DNA of 36,597 bases, taken from the NCBI GenBank assembly GCA_019192485.1, contig JAHCMJ010000009.1:1-36597 (forward strand). Reading direction: 5' to 3'. Below the pieces are notes generated by a model. It was not told the origin of the DNA. It saw only the letters and a list, made by a program, of their open reading frames with translations, and ran no database searches. Source of the stretch: Cyclobacteriaceae bacterium HetDA_MAG_MS6. Lineage in GTDB: Bacteria; Bacteroidota; Bacteroidia; Cytophagales; Cyclobacteriaceae. Below, one piece after another: positions 8,122 through 15,253 of the stretch. Positions within the stretch are counted from its first letter, which is position 1. Each line of letters starts with the position of its first letter. The translations under genes were made by a program, and so were the position numbers.

Positions 8122-11100
8122 GGTACCGCTATAACACCGATCAACTCAGGTGGGCTAGCAGCTCTAGACTACCTCGATATGGATAGTGACGGTGATGGTG
8201 TAGACGATAACATTGAGGCCTTTGATAGTGATCAAGATGGTTTTGCTTCGTGGGATACGGACGGAGACAACCTCATTACTGACGAAATAGGTTACAATGT
8301 CGATAGCGACAATGATGGTATTTGGCTAATCTATGACAATTCCAATGGACTGGGGACAATAGCCAATATCAATGGGGCCAACAATACTAGACAAGATACG
8401 GACGCAGATAGTGCTGAAGACTGGAGAGATAATGATGATGACGGAGATGGCCTTCTGACCAGCTCACAGGGATCAGGCAATGAAGATGCCGACTCCAATG
8501 GAGATCCAGGCAACGATTTTACGCAGGGAGGTGGATCTACGCCTAACTACCTTTTCAACCCTGATGTCGACGGTGATGGTGTAGCAGATCAAACAGATGG
8601 AGACTCAGATAATGATGGTATTCTAAACACGGATGAATACGCTGGTGCTACCTATGCCTCTGGCGGCAGCCCTTTCGATGACAATGATGGTGACGGCATT
8701 TACAACTACCTGGATACAAATGATGCTGGCAATACTTCATTCTCCGATAGCAATGGTGATGGAGTAGATGATCAGGTAGATCAGGATCGAGATGGAGTTC
8801 CCAACTTTTTCGATTTGGATTCCGATAACGATGGTATCCTGGATGCTATCGAAGCCAATGACGGGCTTGTACCATCAATCGGATCATTCAACACTACCTC
8901 AGGTAGATTTGAAGGCACGGATACCACACCTAATGATGGAGTTGTCGATGCAGTAGCTGCTGCTCCTTTGGCAAAAGGAAATCAGGATGGTGGTAGTCTT
9001 GACGACTATCTGGATCTTGACTCGGATAATGATGGTATTACTGACTACATAGAAGCTCAGGTGACGTCGCCGTTTATCGCTGTTTCTGGTAACGATACAG
9101 ACGGTGATGGGCTGGATGATGTCTATGATGCCAACAATGGAGGAACAGGAATAACACCTCAAAATACGGATGGCACAGATGAGCCTGACTACAGAGATAT
9201 CGACAGCGATAATGATACCAATAATCCTGGAGTAGATATTGTGGGCGACATCATTGAAGGATGGGATGCCAATAGAAATGGGTTTAGTGATCTTGATAGT
9301 GATCTTGATACCCTACTCACTGACGAATCAGGGTATAATACTGATACTGATGGAGACGGACTTTGGGATCTTTTCGATAATTTCTCAGGTTTCGGAGCTA
9401 ATAATATCATGGGTTCCGCAGCTGACTTACAGGACACAGATGGAGATGGTACATTGGACTATAGAGATGTGGATGATGATGCCGATAACATATCAACTGC
9501 TACTGAAGACGTAAATGGTGACGGTAAGTGGACCAATGATAAAGTGCAGGGTGGCGGAGCTACACCGGATTACCTTTTCTTTAATGACTCAGATAATGAT
9601 AGGATCGCTGACGGACAAGATAATGATGGCGATAATGATGGTATTCCTGACGATGACGAATATGACAATACCAGTTTTCGTGATCCATTTGGAGATCAGG
9701 ATGGTGACGGAGTCTTTAACTACAATGATGCAGATGATCCCACTGATTTAGTTGGAGGAGCATTGACAGATAGTAATAACGATGGTATTTGGGACGCCTA
9801 CGACTGGGATTTGGATGGAGTGCCTAACTTCTTCGACTTAGATACCGACAATGATGGTATTCCTGATATTATAGAAGCAGGTGGGGTCGACGCAAATGAC
9901 GATGCGATCATAGACGGTATTACTGACAGTGACAATGACGGATTGTTTGACAATGTAGATGTGAATGTCACAGGAGGGGCAGATGTCGATGGAGATGGCA
10001 TTGATGATAGTTTTGACTTCAGCGTTTCTGGCGGTATCGACTCTGACGGAGATGATATCATCGATGGAGCCGATTTAGATAGAGATGGTGATGGCGTGAT
10101 CAATACTTATGACAGCGATCCTAATAATAATGCCATTACTACTACCACTTTGGCTAACCCTAATACTGACGGAGATGGCCTGAGAGATGTTTTTGACTAT
10201 GACTCAGACAATGATGGTATTGTCGACTTGGTAGAAGCAGGAGGGTCTGATGCCGACGGAGATGGTATCCTCGATTCATTTGGCGATACAGATGGAGATG
10301 GCTGGGGCAATGCTGTTGATTCGGACAATGGAGGAACAGCTCATGCACTACCTAATACCGATGGTACCGGATCGAGCAACTACCTGGATACGGATTCCGA
10401 AGACGATGGTACACCTGATTGGAACGAAGGATTTGATGATAACGAAAACCTTAATCATATCGATGACTATACTGCTAGAGCGGATGCCTATGAATCGGCA
10501 AACAGTAGCATTGGACATTACCCATCAGGTACGGATACCAATACCAATAGCATACCTGACTTTCTTGATGATGTAGACTCTGATGGGTTGCCAAATTTCC
10601 TAGACCCTGTTAACAATGACTCTTACTATAGAGATACAGATGGTGATGGTATTGTAGATCTGTTTGACGTTGACCAGAATGGTAACTTCTATGGGAATGT
10701 TAGCGGTATCCCGGATAATGATTCAGATGGAAATGCAAATGTCATTGATGGTACAGATATTCCTTTGCCGCTAGACTTCCTTTCTTTCGATGCCACCTTT
10801 GAAGATGGTCAGGTATCGTTGGACTGGACAACAACGAATGAAGTTGATGTAAGTCATTTCGAAGTTGAAAGAAGTGTAGATGGCCAAAGGTTTGATGTAC
10901 TGGGACGAGTTGAGGCATTTAATATCAAAGATGGAGTCAACCGCTATGGCTTTTCAGATGGCAGTCCTGTAAATGGCTTTAACTATTACCGTTTATTGCA
11001 GGTAGATTTTGATGGTGCTAGTGAGTATTCAGAGATTAAAATAGCAGTAGCATCTTACGACAAGCTCGAGATCAACATATATCCGAACCCAACACAGCGG

Positions 11101-11304
11101 ATGTTTGTAGTAGAGGGTAACTTCCCATTTGACTCTTCGAGATATGACTTGATCAATATGGGAGGCAAAATTGTCCGGGCAGCTACTATTGAGGGTACGA
11201 GCAGAACACTGGAAATAGATATGGGAGGCCTTCCTGGAGGTGTTTATCAATTGATTATCACCTCACCCGCGGGAAGTCAGATGTTCAAGATCATCAAAAG
11301 GTAG
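8122..11304 (+). CDS. Severed C-terminal part of the giant repeat protein, with Fn3-like segment and T9SS type A sorting domain
   Basis: This continues the frame of the 856 gene after the TGA. The first ATG is at 8179, giving 1,041 residues, but it lies inside a repeat (Tyr-Leu-Asp-Met-Asp-Ser-Asp) with no signal peptide, so it is probably not a natural start. About 850 residues are the same Asp-rich calcium-binding repeats. Near 10765 the repeats give way to a segment beginning PLPLDFLSF with 'VSLDWTT...HFEVERS.DG..F...G' and 'YYRLLQVDFDG', the Fn3-like stretch that commonly precedes sorting signals. The last 80 residues are a T9SS type A sorting domain: INIYPNPT near 11074-11097, 'GGKIVRA', 'GLPGGVYQLII' and a basic end 'FKIIKR'. 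In T9SS cargos this domain directs passage across the outer membrane and is removed or anchored by the sortase PorU. Without read-through this part would not be exported. Confidence 0.85.
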   Translation, partial: GTAITPINSGGLAALDYLDMDSDGDGVDDNIEAFDSDQDGFASWDTDGDNLITDEIGYNVDSDNDGIWLIYDNSNGLGTIANINGANNTRQDTDADSAEDWRDNDDDGDGLLTSSQGSGNEDADSNGDPGNDFTQGGGSTPNYLFNPDVDGDGVADQTDGDSDNDGILNTDEYAGATYASGGSPFDDNDGDGIYNYLDTNDAGNTSFSDSNGDGVDDQVDQDRDGVPNFFDLDSDNDGILDAIEANDGLVPSIGSFNTTSGRFEGTDTTPNDGVVDAVAAAPLAKGNQDGGSLDDYLDLDSDNDGITDYIEAQVTSPFIAVSGNDTDGDGLDDVYDANNGGTGITPQNTDGTDEPDYRDIDSDNDTNNPGVDIVGDIIEGWDANRNGFSDLDSDLDTLLTDESGYNTDTDGDGLWDLFDNFSGFGANNIMGSAADLQDTDGDGTLDYRDVDDDADNISTATEDVNGDGKWTNDKVQGGGATPDYLFFNDSDNDRIADGQDNDGDNDGIPDDDEYDNTSFRDPFGDQDGDGVFNYNDADDPTDLVGGALTDSNNDGIWDAYDWDLDGVPNFFDLDTDNDGIPDIIEAGGVDANDDAIIDGITDSDNDGLFDNVDVNVTGGADVDGDGIDDSFDFSVSGGIDSDGDDIIDGADLDRDGDGVINTYDSDPNNNAITTTTLANPNTDGDGLRDVFDYDSDNDGIVDLVEAGGSDADGDGILDSFGDTDGDGWGNAVDSDNGGTAHALPNTDGTGSSNYLDTDSEDDGTPDWNEGFDDNENLNHIDDYTARADAYESANSSIGHYPSGTDTNTNSIPDFLDDVDSDGLPNFLDPVNNDSYYRDTDGDGIVDLFDVDQNGNFYGNVSGIPDNDSDGNANVIDGTDIPLPLDFLSFDATFEDGQVSLDWTTTNEVDVSHFEVERSVDGQRFDVLGRVEAFNIKDGVNRYGFSDGSPVNGFNYYRLLQVDFDGASEYSEIKIAVASYDKLEINIYPNPTQRMFVVEGNFPFDSSRYDLINMGGKIVRAATIEGTSRTLEIDMGGLPGGVYQLIITSPAGSQMFKIIKR

Positions 11305-11306
11305 CC

Positions 11307-11960
11307 TTAAAACTTATTGATAATGTTAACGAAATGGCAGGCCATAAGGCCTGCCGTTTCTGTTCTAAGCGTTTGATTCCCCAAGCTAATCGGGGTCATT
11401 CCTGACATTCTGGATGTTTCGATTTCCTCTTTGGTGAAATCACCTTCTGGTCCGACGAGTATTACTACTCGCCCTTTAGGCTTCAAGCTTGACATCAAAT
11501 AGGTCGTATCTTCCTCCAGATGTGCGACGTACCCTTGGTCAAATGACAGGTTGCTCAGGAAATCTTTGAGAGTAGTTAGTGGATTTAATATCACTTTTTT
11601 ACTTCCCTTGGACTGCTTGAGGGCGCTAATGGCCTTTTTCTCTAATCTTTCCATTCTGAGGTGACTTCTGTCCGAATTGGCGGTTTTTATGAAGCTGACC
11701 TGATCGCAACCTATCTCGCCAAGTTTCTCTACCATCCATTCCATCCGATCCAGATTCTTGGTAGGAGCAATAGCCAAGTGCAGGTGAAAGGACTTTTCTG
11801 GAGAAGGCAGTTTTTCGATTACACTAAAGTGACAATCGCGCTTATTGACCTCAGTAATTTTAGCAAGTACCTTTAGCCCTTTGCCATCTGTTACCTGGAT
11901 TAAGTCCTCTGGCCCCAGTCGCAGGACAAGCATACAGTGCCGGGCTTCGTCATGATCCAA
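11307..11960 (-). CDS. rsmE: 16S rRNA (uracil-1498-N3)-methyltransferase RsmE, apparent loss of normal start codon
   Basis: RsmE is a SPOUT-class methyltransferase that uses S-adenosylmethionine to methylate U1498 of 16S rRNA in the 30S subunit. Family marks are 'LDHDEARHC.VLRL' at the start of the PUA-like domain, 'AIAPTKNLDRMEWMVEKLGEIG', 'VGPEGDFTKEEIE' and 'SLGNQTLRTETAGL.A', the last two forming the SPOUT knot. The frame gives 217 residues from TTG 11960, shorter than the usual 230-240. In the same frame upstream it reads KHLFYQPLLAENTFK, the expected RsmE N-terminus, but no ATG, GTG or TTG opens it before an in-frame stop. The bases ATCG at 12009-12006 (minus strand) would be ATG-AAA-CAC if one C were absent. 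The gene converges on the giant gene with 2 bases between stop codons and diverges from glnN. Confidence 0.9.
   Translation of the reverse strand: MDHDEARHCMLVLRLGPEDLIQVTDGKGLKVLAKITEVNKRDCHFSVIEKLPSPEKSFHLHLAIAPTKNLDRMEWMVEKLGEIGCDQVSFIKTANSDRSHLRMERLEKKAISALKQSKGSKKVILNPLTTLKDFLSNLSFDQGYVAHLEEDTTYLMSSLKPKGRVVILVGPEGDFTKEEIETSRMSGMTPISLGNQTLRTETAGLMACHFVNIINKF
11331..11360. other. 13-bp perfect-type stem-loop in the rsmE 3' end, just past the giant gene
   Basis: The plus strand reads GAAATGGCAGGCC, loop ATAA, GGCCTGCCGTTTC. All 13 positions pair if one T-G wobble is allowed. It starts 27 bases after the stop of the giant repeat gene and lies within the last codons of rsmE (around Thr-Ala-Gly-Leu-Met-Ala-Cys-His-Phe). 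There is no run of T on either side, so it is not a standard intrinsic terminator. It could protect the 3' end or slow polymerase between the convergent genes. Confidence 0.5.
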
Positions 11961-12059
11961 CTTGAAGGTATTTTCAGCTAGAAGGGGCTGATAAAATAAG
12001 TGTTTCGATGTTTCTTTGATACTTGAAAAGTTTAGTTATCATTTTTTAGCTGAATCCAT

Positions 12060-14222
12060 ATGGCTCATCTTAGATTCAATGCGCTCAATTTAGTTCAAAC
12101 CAGGAAAAAAGTAGAGGTTGTTTCACCTTCCGATAAAATTTCAGATTATTTCGGTGAGCTTGCTTTTGGGTTGGAGCAGATGGAAAAAACGCTTTCGCCG
12201 GAAGTATTTGAAAAGGTTAAGCACGCGATCAGGAAGCGAAAGAGGATCGATCCCGATACCGCAGATGCAGTTGCAGCTGCAGTCCGCAACTGGGCTATGT
12301 CCAAGCAGGTCTCTCACTATACACATTGGTTTCAGCCACTCACAGGAGCAACTGCCGAGAAGCATGATGCTTTCTTCGATCCAAGTAAAGGGATTGAGAG
12401 ATTAAAAGGAGGTGAATTGGTTCAGCAAGAACCCGACGCATCATCCTTTCCTAGCGGCGGCATCAGAAGTACATTTGAAGCTCGCGGCTATACGGCATGG
12501 GATCCATCTTCACCGATGTTCGTATACGGTAGTACGCTTTGTATCCCGACTATTTTTGTTTCATTTACTAGTGAGGCATTGGACTATAAAGCCCCTTTGC
12601 TAAAGGCCCTTGATGCTATCGACAAGGCAGCTACTCGGGTCTGCAAGGTATTTGATCGCAATATTACCAAGGTAAATGCGACACTAGGTTGGGAACAAGA
12701 ATACTTCGTCATCGACAAGGCATTGCATGACGCAAGGCCAGATCTGGTCTTAGCAGGTAGGACGGTTTTTGGTCACAACCCGGCAAGAGGCCAGCAATTG
12801 GATGATCATTACTTTGGGTCTATTCCACCTAGAGTCTATGACTTTATGAAGGACTTTGAGATCCACGCACATCGGCTGGGCATTCCCCTGAGAACCAGGC
12901 ACAATGAAGTAGCACCTTCGCAGTTTGAGGTAGCACCTATGTTTGATCTCGTGAATGTTGCTACTGATCAAAATCAATTGGTTAAGGACATCATGGAACG
13001 TGTTTCCCAGAAACATGATCTCAAAGTGCTTTTTCATGAAAAGCCCTTTGCTGGCCTGAATGGAAACGGTAAACACAACAACTGGTCGCTATCAACCGAA
13101 ACAGGTATCAATCTGCTGCAACCTACAAGTAGTGCCAGAGACAACCTTATGTTCCTCACCTTTTTCGTGGTGACGATCAAAGCAGTCTATGAATATGCTG
13201 ATCTACTTCGGGCCGGTATTGCATCTGACGGCAATGATTTTCGTTTAGGAGCTAATGAGGCTCCTCCTGCTATTATCTCGGTGTTTATCGGTTCTACGTT
13301 GACAAAGGTTCTTGATGAGTTAGAATCCAATGGCAACCTCGCTATTGAGAAGGGAGACAATATCTATATGAAGCTGGGTATCGATCAGATACCTGAAATT
13401 ATCTTGGATAATACAGACCGGAACAGGACATCCCCTTTTGCATTTACCGGCAATAAGTTCGAACTACGTGCCGTAGGTAGTGATACCAATGTGTCAAATC
13501 CCATGATGGTACTGAATCTCATTGTCGCCAATCAACTGGATGATTTTCATAAAAAAGTTGACAAGCAAATTGAAAAAGGAGAGGACAGACGCTTGGCTAC
13601 TGTAGATGTGCTGCGCAACTATATCAAAACCTCCAAAAGTATCCGATTTGAGGGGGATGGTTATTCAGAGGAATGGCTCAAAGAGGCAAAAAAAAGAGGA
13701 CTTTCCAATGTGACGGATACGCCACGGGCCCTTGACTTTTTCAAATCTGACAAGGCCATAAAACTCTTTGAAAAATATAAAGTACTAAATAGGAAGGAAA
13801 TAGAGGCCAGACATGAGATCATGCTGGAAAACTACATCATGAAAGTACAGATAGAAAGCAGGGTGATTGGAGATCTGGCCATCAATCATATCATCCCTAC
13901 TTCCATCTCTTACCAAAACAAACTGATCCAAAATGCAAATGGGCTGAACAACCTTGGTATTGATGCCAAAGAGATATTGAAAAATATCAAGTTGATATCA
14001 GGCTATATCAATGATATTGGGCGTTTTGTCAACCAAATGACCGAGGAACGCAAACGAATCAACAAAATACAGGATACCCGAGAACGAGCGATTGCGTACT
14101 GCGATGATGTGCGAAACAAGTACTTTGAAAAGATTCGATACGCAGTAGATAAACTGGAACTATTGGTTGATGATGAGGATTGGCCGCTTGTCAAGTATCG
14201 TGAAATGCTATTTTTAAGATAA
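12060..14222 (+). CDS. glnN: Glutamine synthetase type III (GSIII, GlnN)
   Basis: The enzyme condenses ammonia and glutamate to glutamine with ATP hydrolysis in the cytoplasm. The 720-residue length fits GSIII (about 700-730 residues, a dodecamer), well above the 450-470 of GSI. Visible marks are the GSIII N-terminal part ('FG...F....M...L....F......I..G..ID...AD.VA.AM..WA'), 'THWFQPLTG.TAEKHD.F', 'GWEQEYFVID' with metal-binding Glu residues, 'RHNEVAPSQFEVAP' and 'FAGLNGNGKHNNWSL', the last two being family signatures around the active site. ATG 12060 is the first start after the divergent rsmE region. The gap of about 50 bases to rsmE must hold both promoters. Nothing is truncated or missing. 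GSIII is the main or only glutamine synthetase in many Bacteroidota, usually controlled by nitrogen status. Confidence 0.97.
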   Translation: MAHLRFNALNLVQTRKKVEVVSPSDKISDYFGELAFGLEQMEKTLSPEVFEKVKHAIRKRKRIDPDTADAVAAAVRNWAMSKQVSHYTHWFQPLTGATAEKHDAFFDPSKGIERLKGGELVQQEPDASSFPSGGIRSTFEARGYTAWDPSSPMFVYGSTLCIPTIFVSFTSEALDYKAPLLKALDAIDKAATRVCKVFDRNITKVNATLGWEQEYFVIDKALHDARPDLVLAGRTVFGHNPARGQQLDDHYFGSIPPRVYDFMKDFEIHAHRLGIPLRTRHNEVAPSQFEVAPMFDLVNVATDQNQLVKDIMERVSQKHDLKVLFHEKPFAGLNGNGKHNNWSLSTETGINLLQPTSSARDNLMFLTFFVVTIKAVYEYADLLRAGIASDGNDFRLGANEAPPAIISVFIGSTLTKVLDELESNGNLAIEKGDNIYMKLGIDQIPEIILDNTDRNRTSPFAFTGNKFELRAVGSDTNVSNPMMVLNLIVANQLDDFHKKVDKQIEKGEDRRLATVDVLRNYIKTSKSIRFEGDGYSEEWLKEAKKRGLSNVTDTPRALDFFKSDKAIKLFEKYKVLNRKEIEARHEIMLENYIMKVQIESRVIGDLAINHIIPTSISYQNKLIQNANGLNNLGIDAKEILKNIKLISGYINDIGRFVNQMTEERKRINKIQDTRERAIAYCDDVRNKYFEKIRYAVDKLELLVDDEDWPLVKYREMLFLR

Positions 14223-14239
14223 AGGACAGTTCCTCGGCG

Positions 14240-14677
14240 TTATTGCTGAGAGTCTCCTCCAGAGGTCGAGCCATTTCCTCCAGCCACATTTTCCAAATTT
14301 CGTTCCATTAGCCGGCGAAAGCGTTTCCGATCCGACTCAGATAAGTTGAAATACTGGGTTTGAGATTCAGATAGATTATTGAGCTGAGCTGCTAGTTGGT
14401 TAAAGGTTTCGTCGCCTAATTCACTTTTGATCTCTTCTACATTGCGTAAAGCATCATTTTGGCTGGATCTAGCTTGTAAGATTTTATTGGTGGTCTGATG
14501 AGACAATCCAAGGATCAACGATAACTCACCAGCTTCTACTGATTGGATAAAAGCGGGGATGCAGTCATCATAGCACTCCGTTTTCAATGGGAACTTGCAA
14601 GGAAGGCACTGACCATAGGCCTGATTTGAGATGATCAGGACTAGCAGTATGCCCGGAATTGAGATTATATTTTTCAT
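14240..14677 (-). CDS. Exported small protein with N-terminal cysteine cluster, unknown
   Basis: This 145-residue protein starts with a signal peptide (Met-Lys-Asn-Ile, hydrophobic core, Ala-Tyr-Gly-Gln cleavage). Just after it come Cys-Leu-Pro-Cys and then Cys-Tyr-Asp-Asp-Cys within about 14 residues, four cysteines that could form two disulphides or a metal site. The rest is predicted helical, rich in Glu, Gln, Leu and Asn, and ends in a Gly/Ser/Gln-rich tail. No family recognised. Its ATG overlaps the stop of the upstream membrane protein gene by four bases (ATGA), so the two are translated as a coupled pair and may work together in the envelope. It converges on glnN with 17 bases between. 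Confidence 0.75.
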   Translation of the reverse strand: MKNIISIPGILLVLIISNQAYGQCLPCKFPLKTECYDDCIPAFIQSVEAGELSLILGLSHQTTNKILQARSSQNDALRNVEEIKSELGDETFNQLAAQLNNLSESQTQYFNLSESDRKRFRRLMERNLENVAGGNGSTSGGDSQQ

Positions 14678-15093
14678 TGTTCTTCGGTGATAAATTTTTT
14701 AGCTGTAATCCAAAATGTAAGATAAATGCCAAGCCAGGCACCAAAAAAAATGAAGCCTGTTAAAAGTTTTTCCGATTGACTTGCATAAAGCGTATTTAAT
14801 TGAAGTACAGTAGCTTTCAAATTTTCGTAGCTAGGTTGGAGCTTGGCACCAATACCGAAACCACTCAATTCTTGAAAAACAAAAAGTGATTGCCCGAGAT
14901 AGATCCATCCTGGTATGAATAGTAGATAAATCAATCGACCATAGAGGTTGAGCGGGCGATTGTAAGAGTTGGAAATGATCGTAAGAATAGATCCACCAAT
15001 AACTGCCAGAGACCAGGAAACCATCACCTCTGATGAACGGATAATCTCATCAATGGCGGCTGAGAGTTGTTCAATTCTATCTAAATCTTCCAA
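14674..15093 (-). CDS. Small membrane protein with about three transmembrane helices, unknown
   Basis: This 139-residue protein has an acidic amphipathic N-terminus (Met-Glu-Asp-Leu-Asp-Arg), then hydrophobic segments at about residues 24-42, 51-72 and 110-130, with a soluble loop of about 35 residues between the second and third. No conserved family or catalytic motif is visible. It is first in a two-gene unit: its TGA overlaps the ATG of the exported cysteine-cluster protein (ATGA, 14674-14677). It diverges from the ABC permease gene, with 160 bases between the two likely starts. I cannot assign a function; the pairing suggests a membrane anchor for the exported partner. Confidence 0.75.
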   Translation of the reverse strand: MEDLDRIEQLSAAIDEIIRSSEVMVSWSLAVIGGSILTIISNSYNRPLNLYGRLIYLLFIPGWIYLGQSLFVFQELSGFGIGAKLQPSYENLKATVLQLNTLYASQSEKLLTGFIFFGAWLGIYLTFWITAKKFITEEQ

Positions 15094-15253
15094 AGCTTTC
15101 TTAATATCATACCAATATAGGCAATAAAGTAAGCAATTCCTTAACTTGAGAAGTTTCTGAGCAGTTTGTAACTATTTGGAGCCACTCAAGTATTTCTTAA
15201 AACCTACTTCAAATAGTGGACGTCATGTATTCATTAGATCACAGACTCAACCT

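Larger units (their letters stand above)
2427..10770 (+). repeat. Asp-rich thrombospondin type 3-like repeat region, about 8.3 kb
   Basis: More than 25 copies of a 13-residue unit DSDNDGIxDxxE alternate with DTDxDGxxD and 'YLDxD' units. The Asp at alternate positions followed by Gly is the calcium-coordinating loop known from thrombospondin type 3 and EF-hand-like repeats. A longer unit of about 1 kb is visible over this. It runs as IEGWD, then DE-GYN, DGLWD-FD, QDTD, PDYLY, DSDNDG, DPSGD, NIVEVDSN-DGVWDNYDSDLDG. Its 'PDYLY' landmark recurs near 3950, 4970, 7065, 8543 and 9569. DNA copies differ at many third positions, so this is an old protein-level repeat and not a recent tandem expansion. 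Confidence 0.85.

Noticed and set aside
8179-8250. ATG 8179 as a real start of a separate gene
   Set aside because: The Met sits inside a repeat where other copies have Thr or Ile (Tyr-Leu-Asp-x-Asp). There is no signal peptide, though a T9SS sorting domain at the end requires one.
2427-10770. CRISPR array or recent tandem repeat expansion
   Set aside because: The repeat is in frame, protein-level and varies at third positions. There are no uniform direct repeats with unique spacers.
856-11304. Recoding of TGA (alternative genetic code or selenocysteine)
   Set aside because: UGA ends several intact genes here (for example the TlpA-like gene, the ABC permease and hslV). The aligned residue is Gly in sister repeats, and I see no clear selenocysteine hairpin after it. 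A plain point change is simpler.
14223-14260. Possible terminator between glnN and the convergent gene (CTCGGC...GCTGAG)
   Set aside because: The stem is six pairs with a wobble and has no T run.
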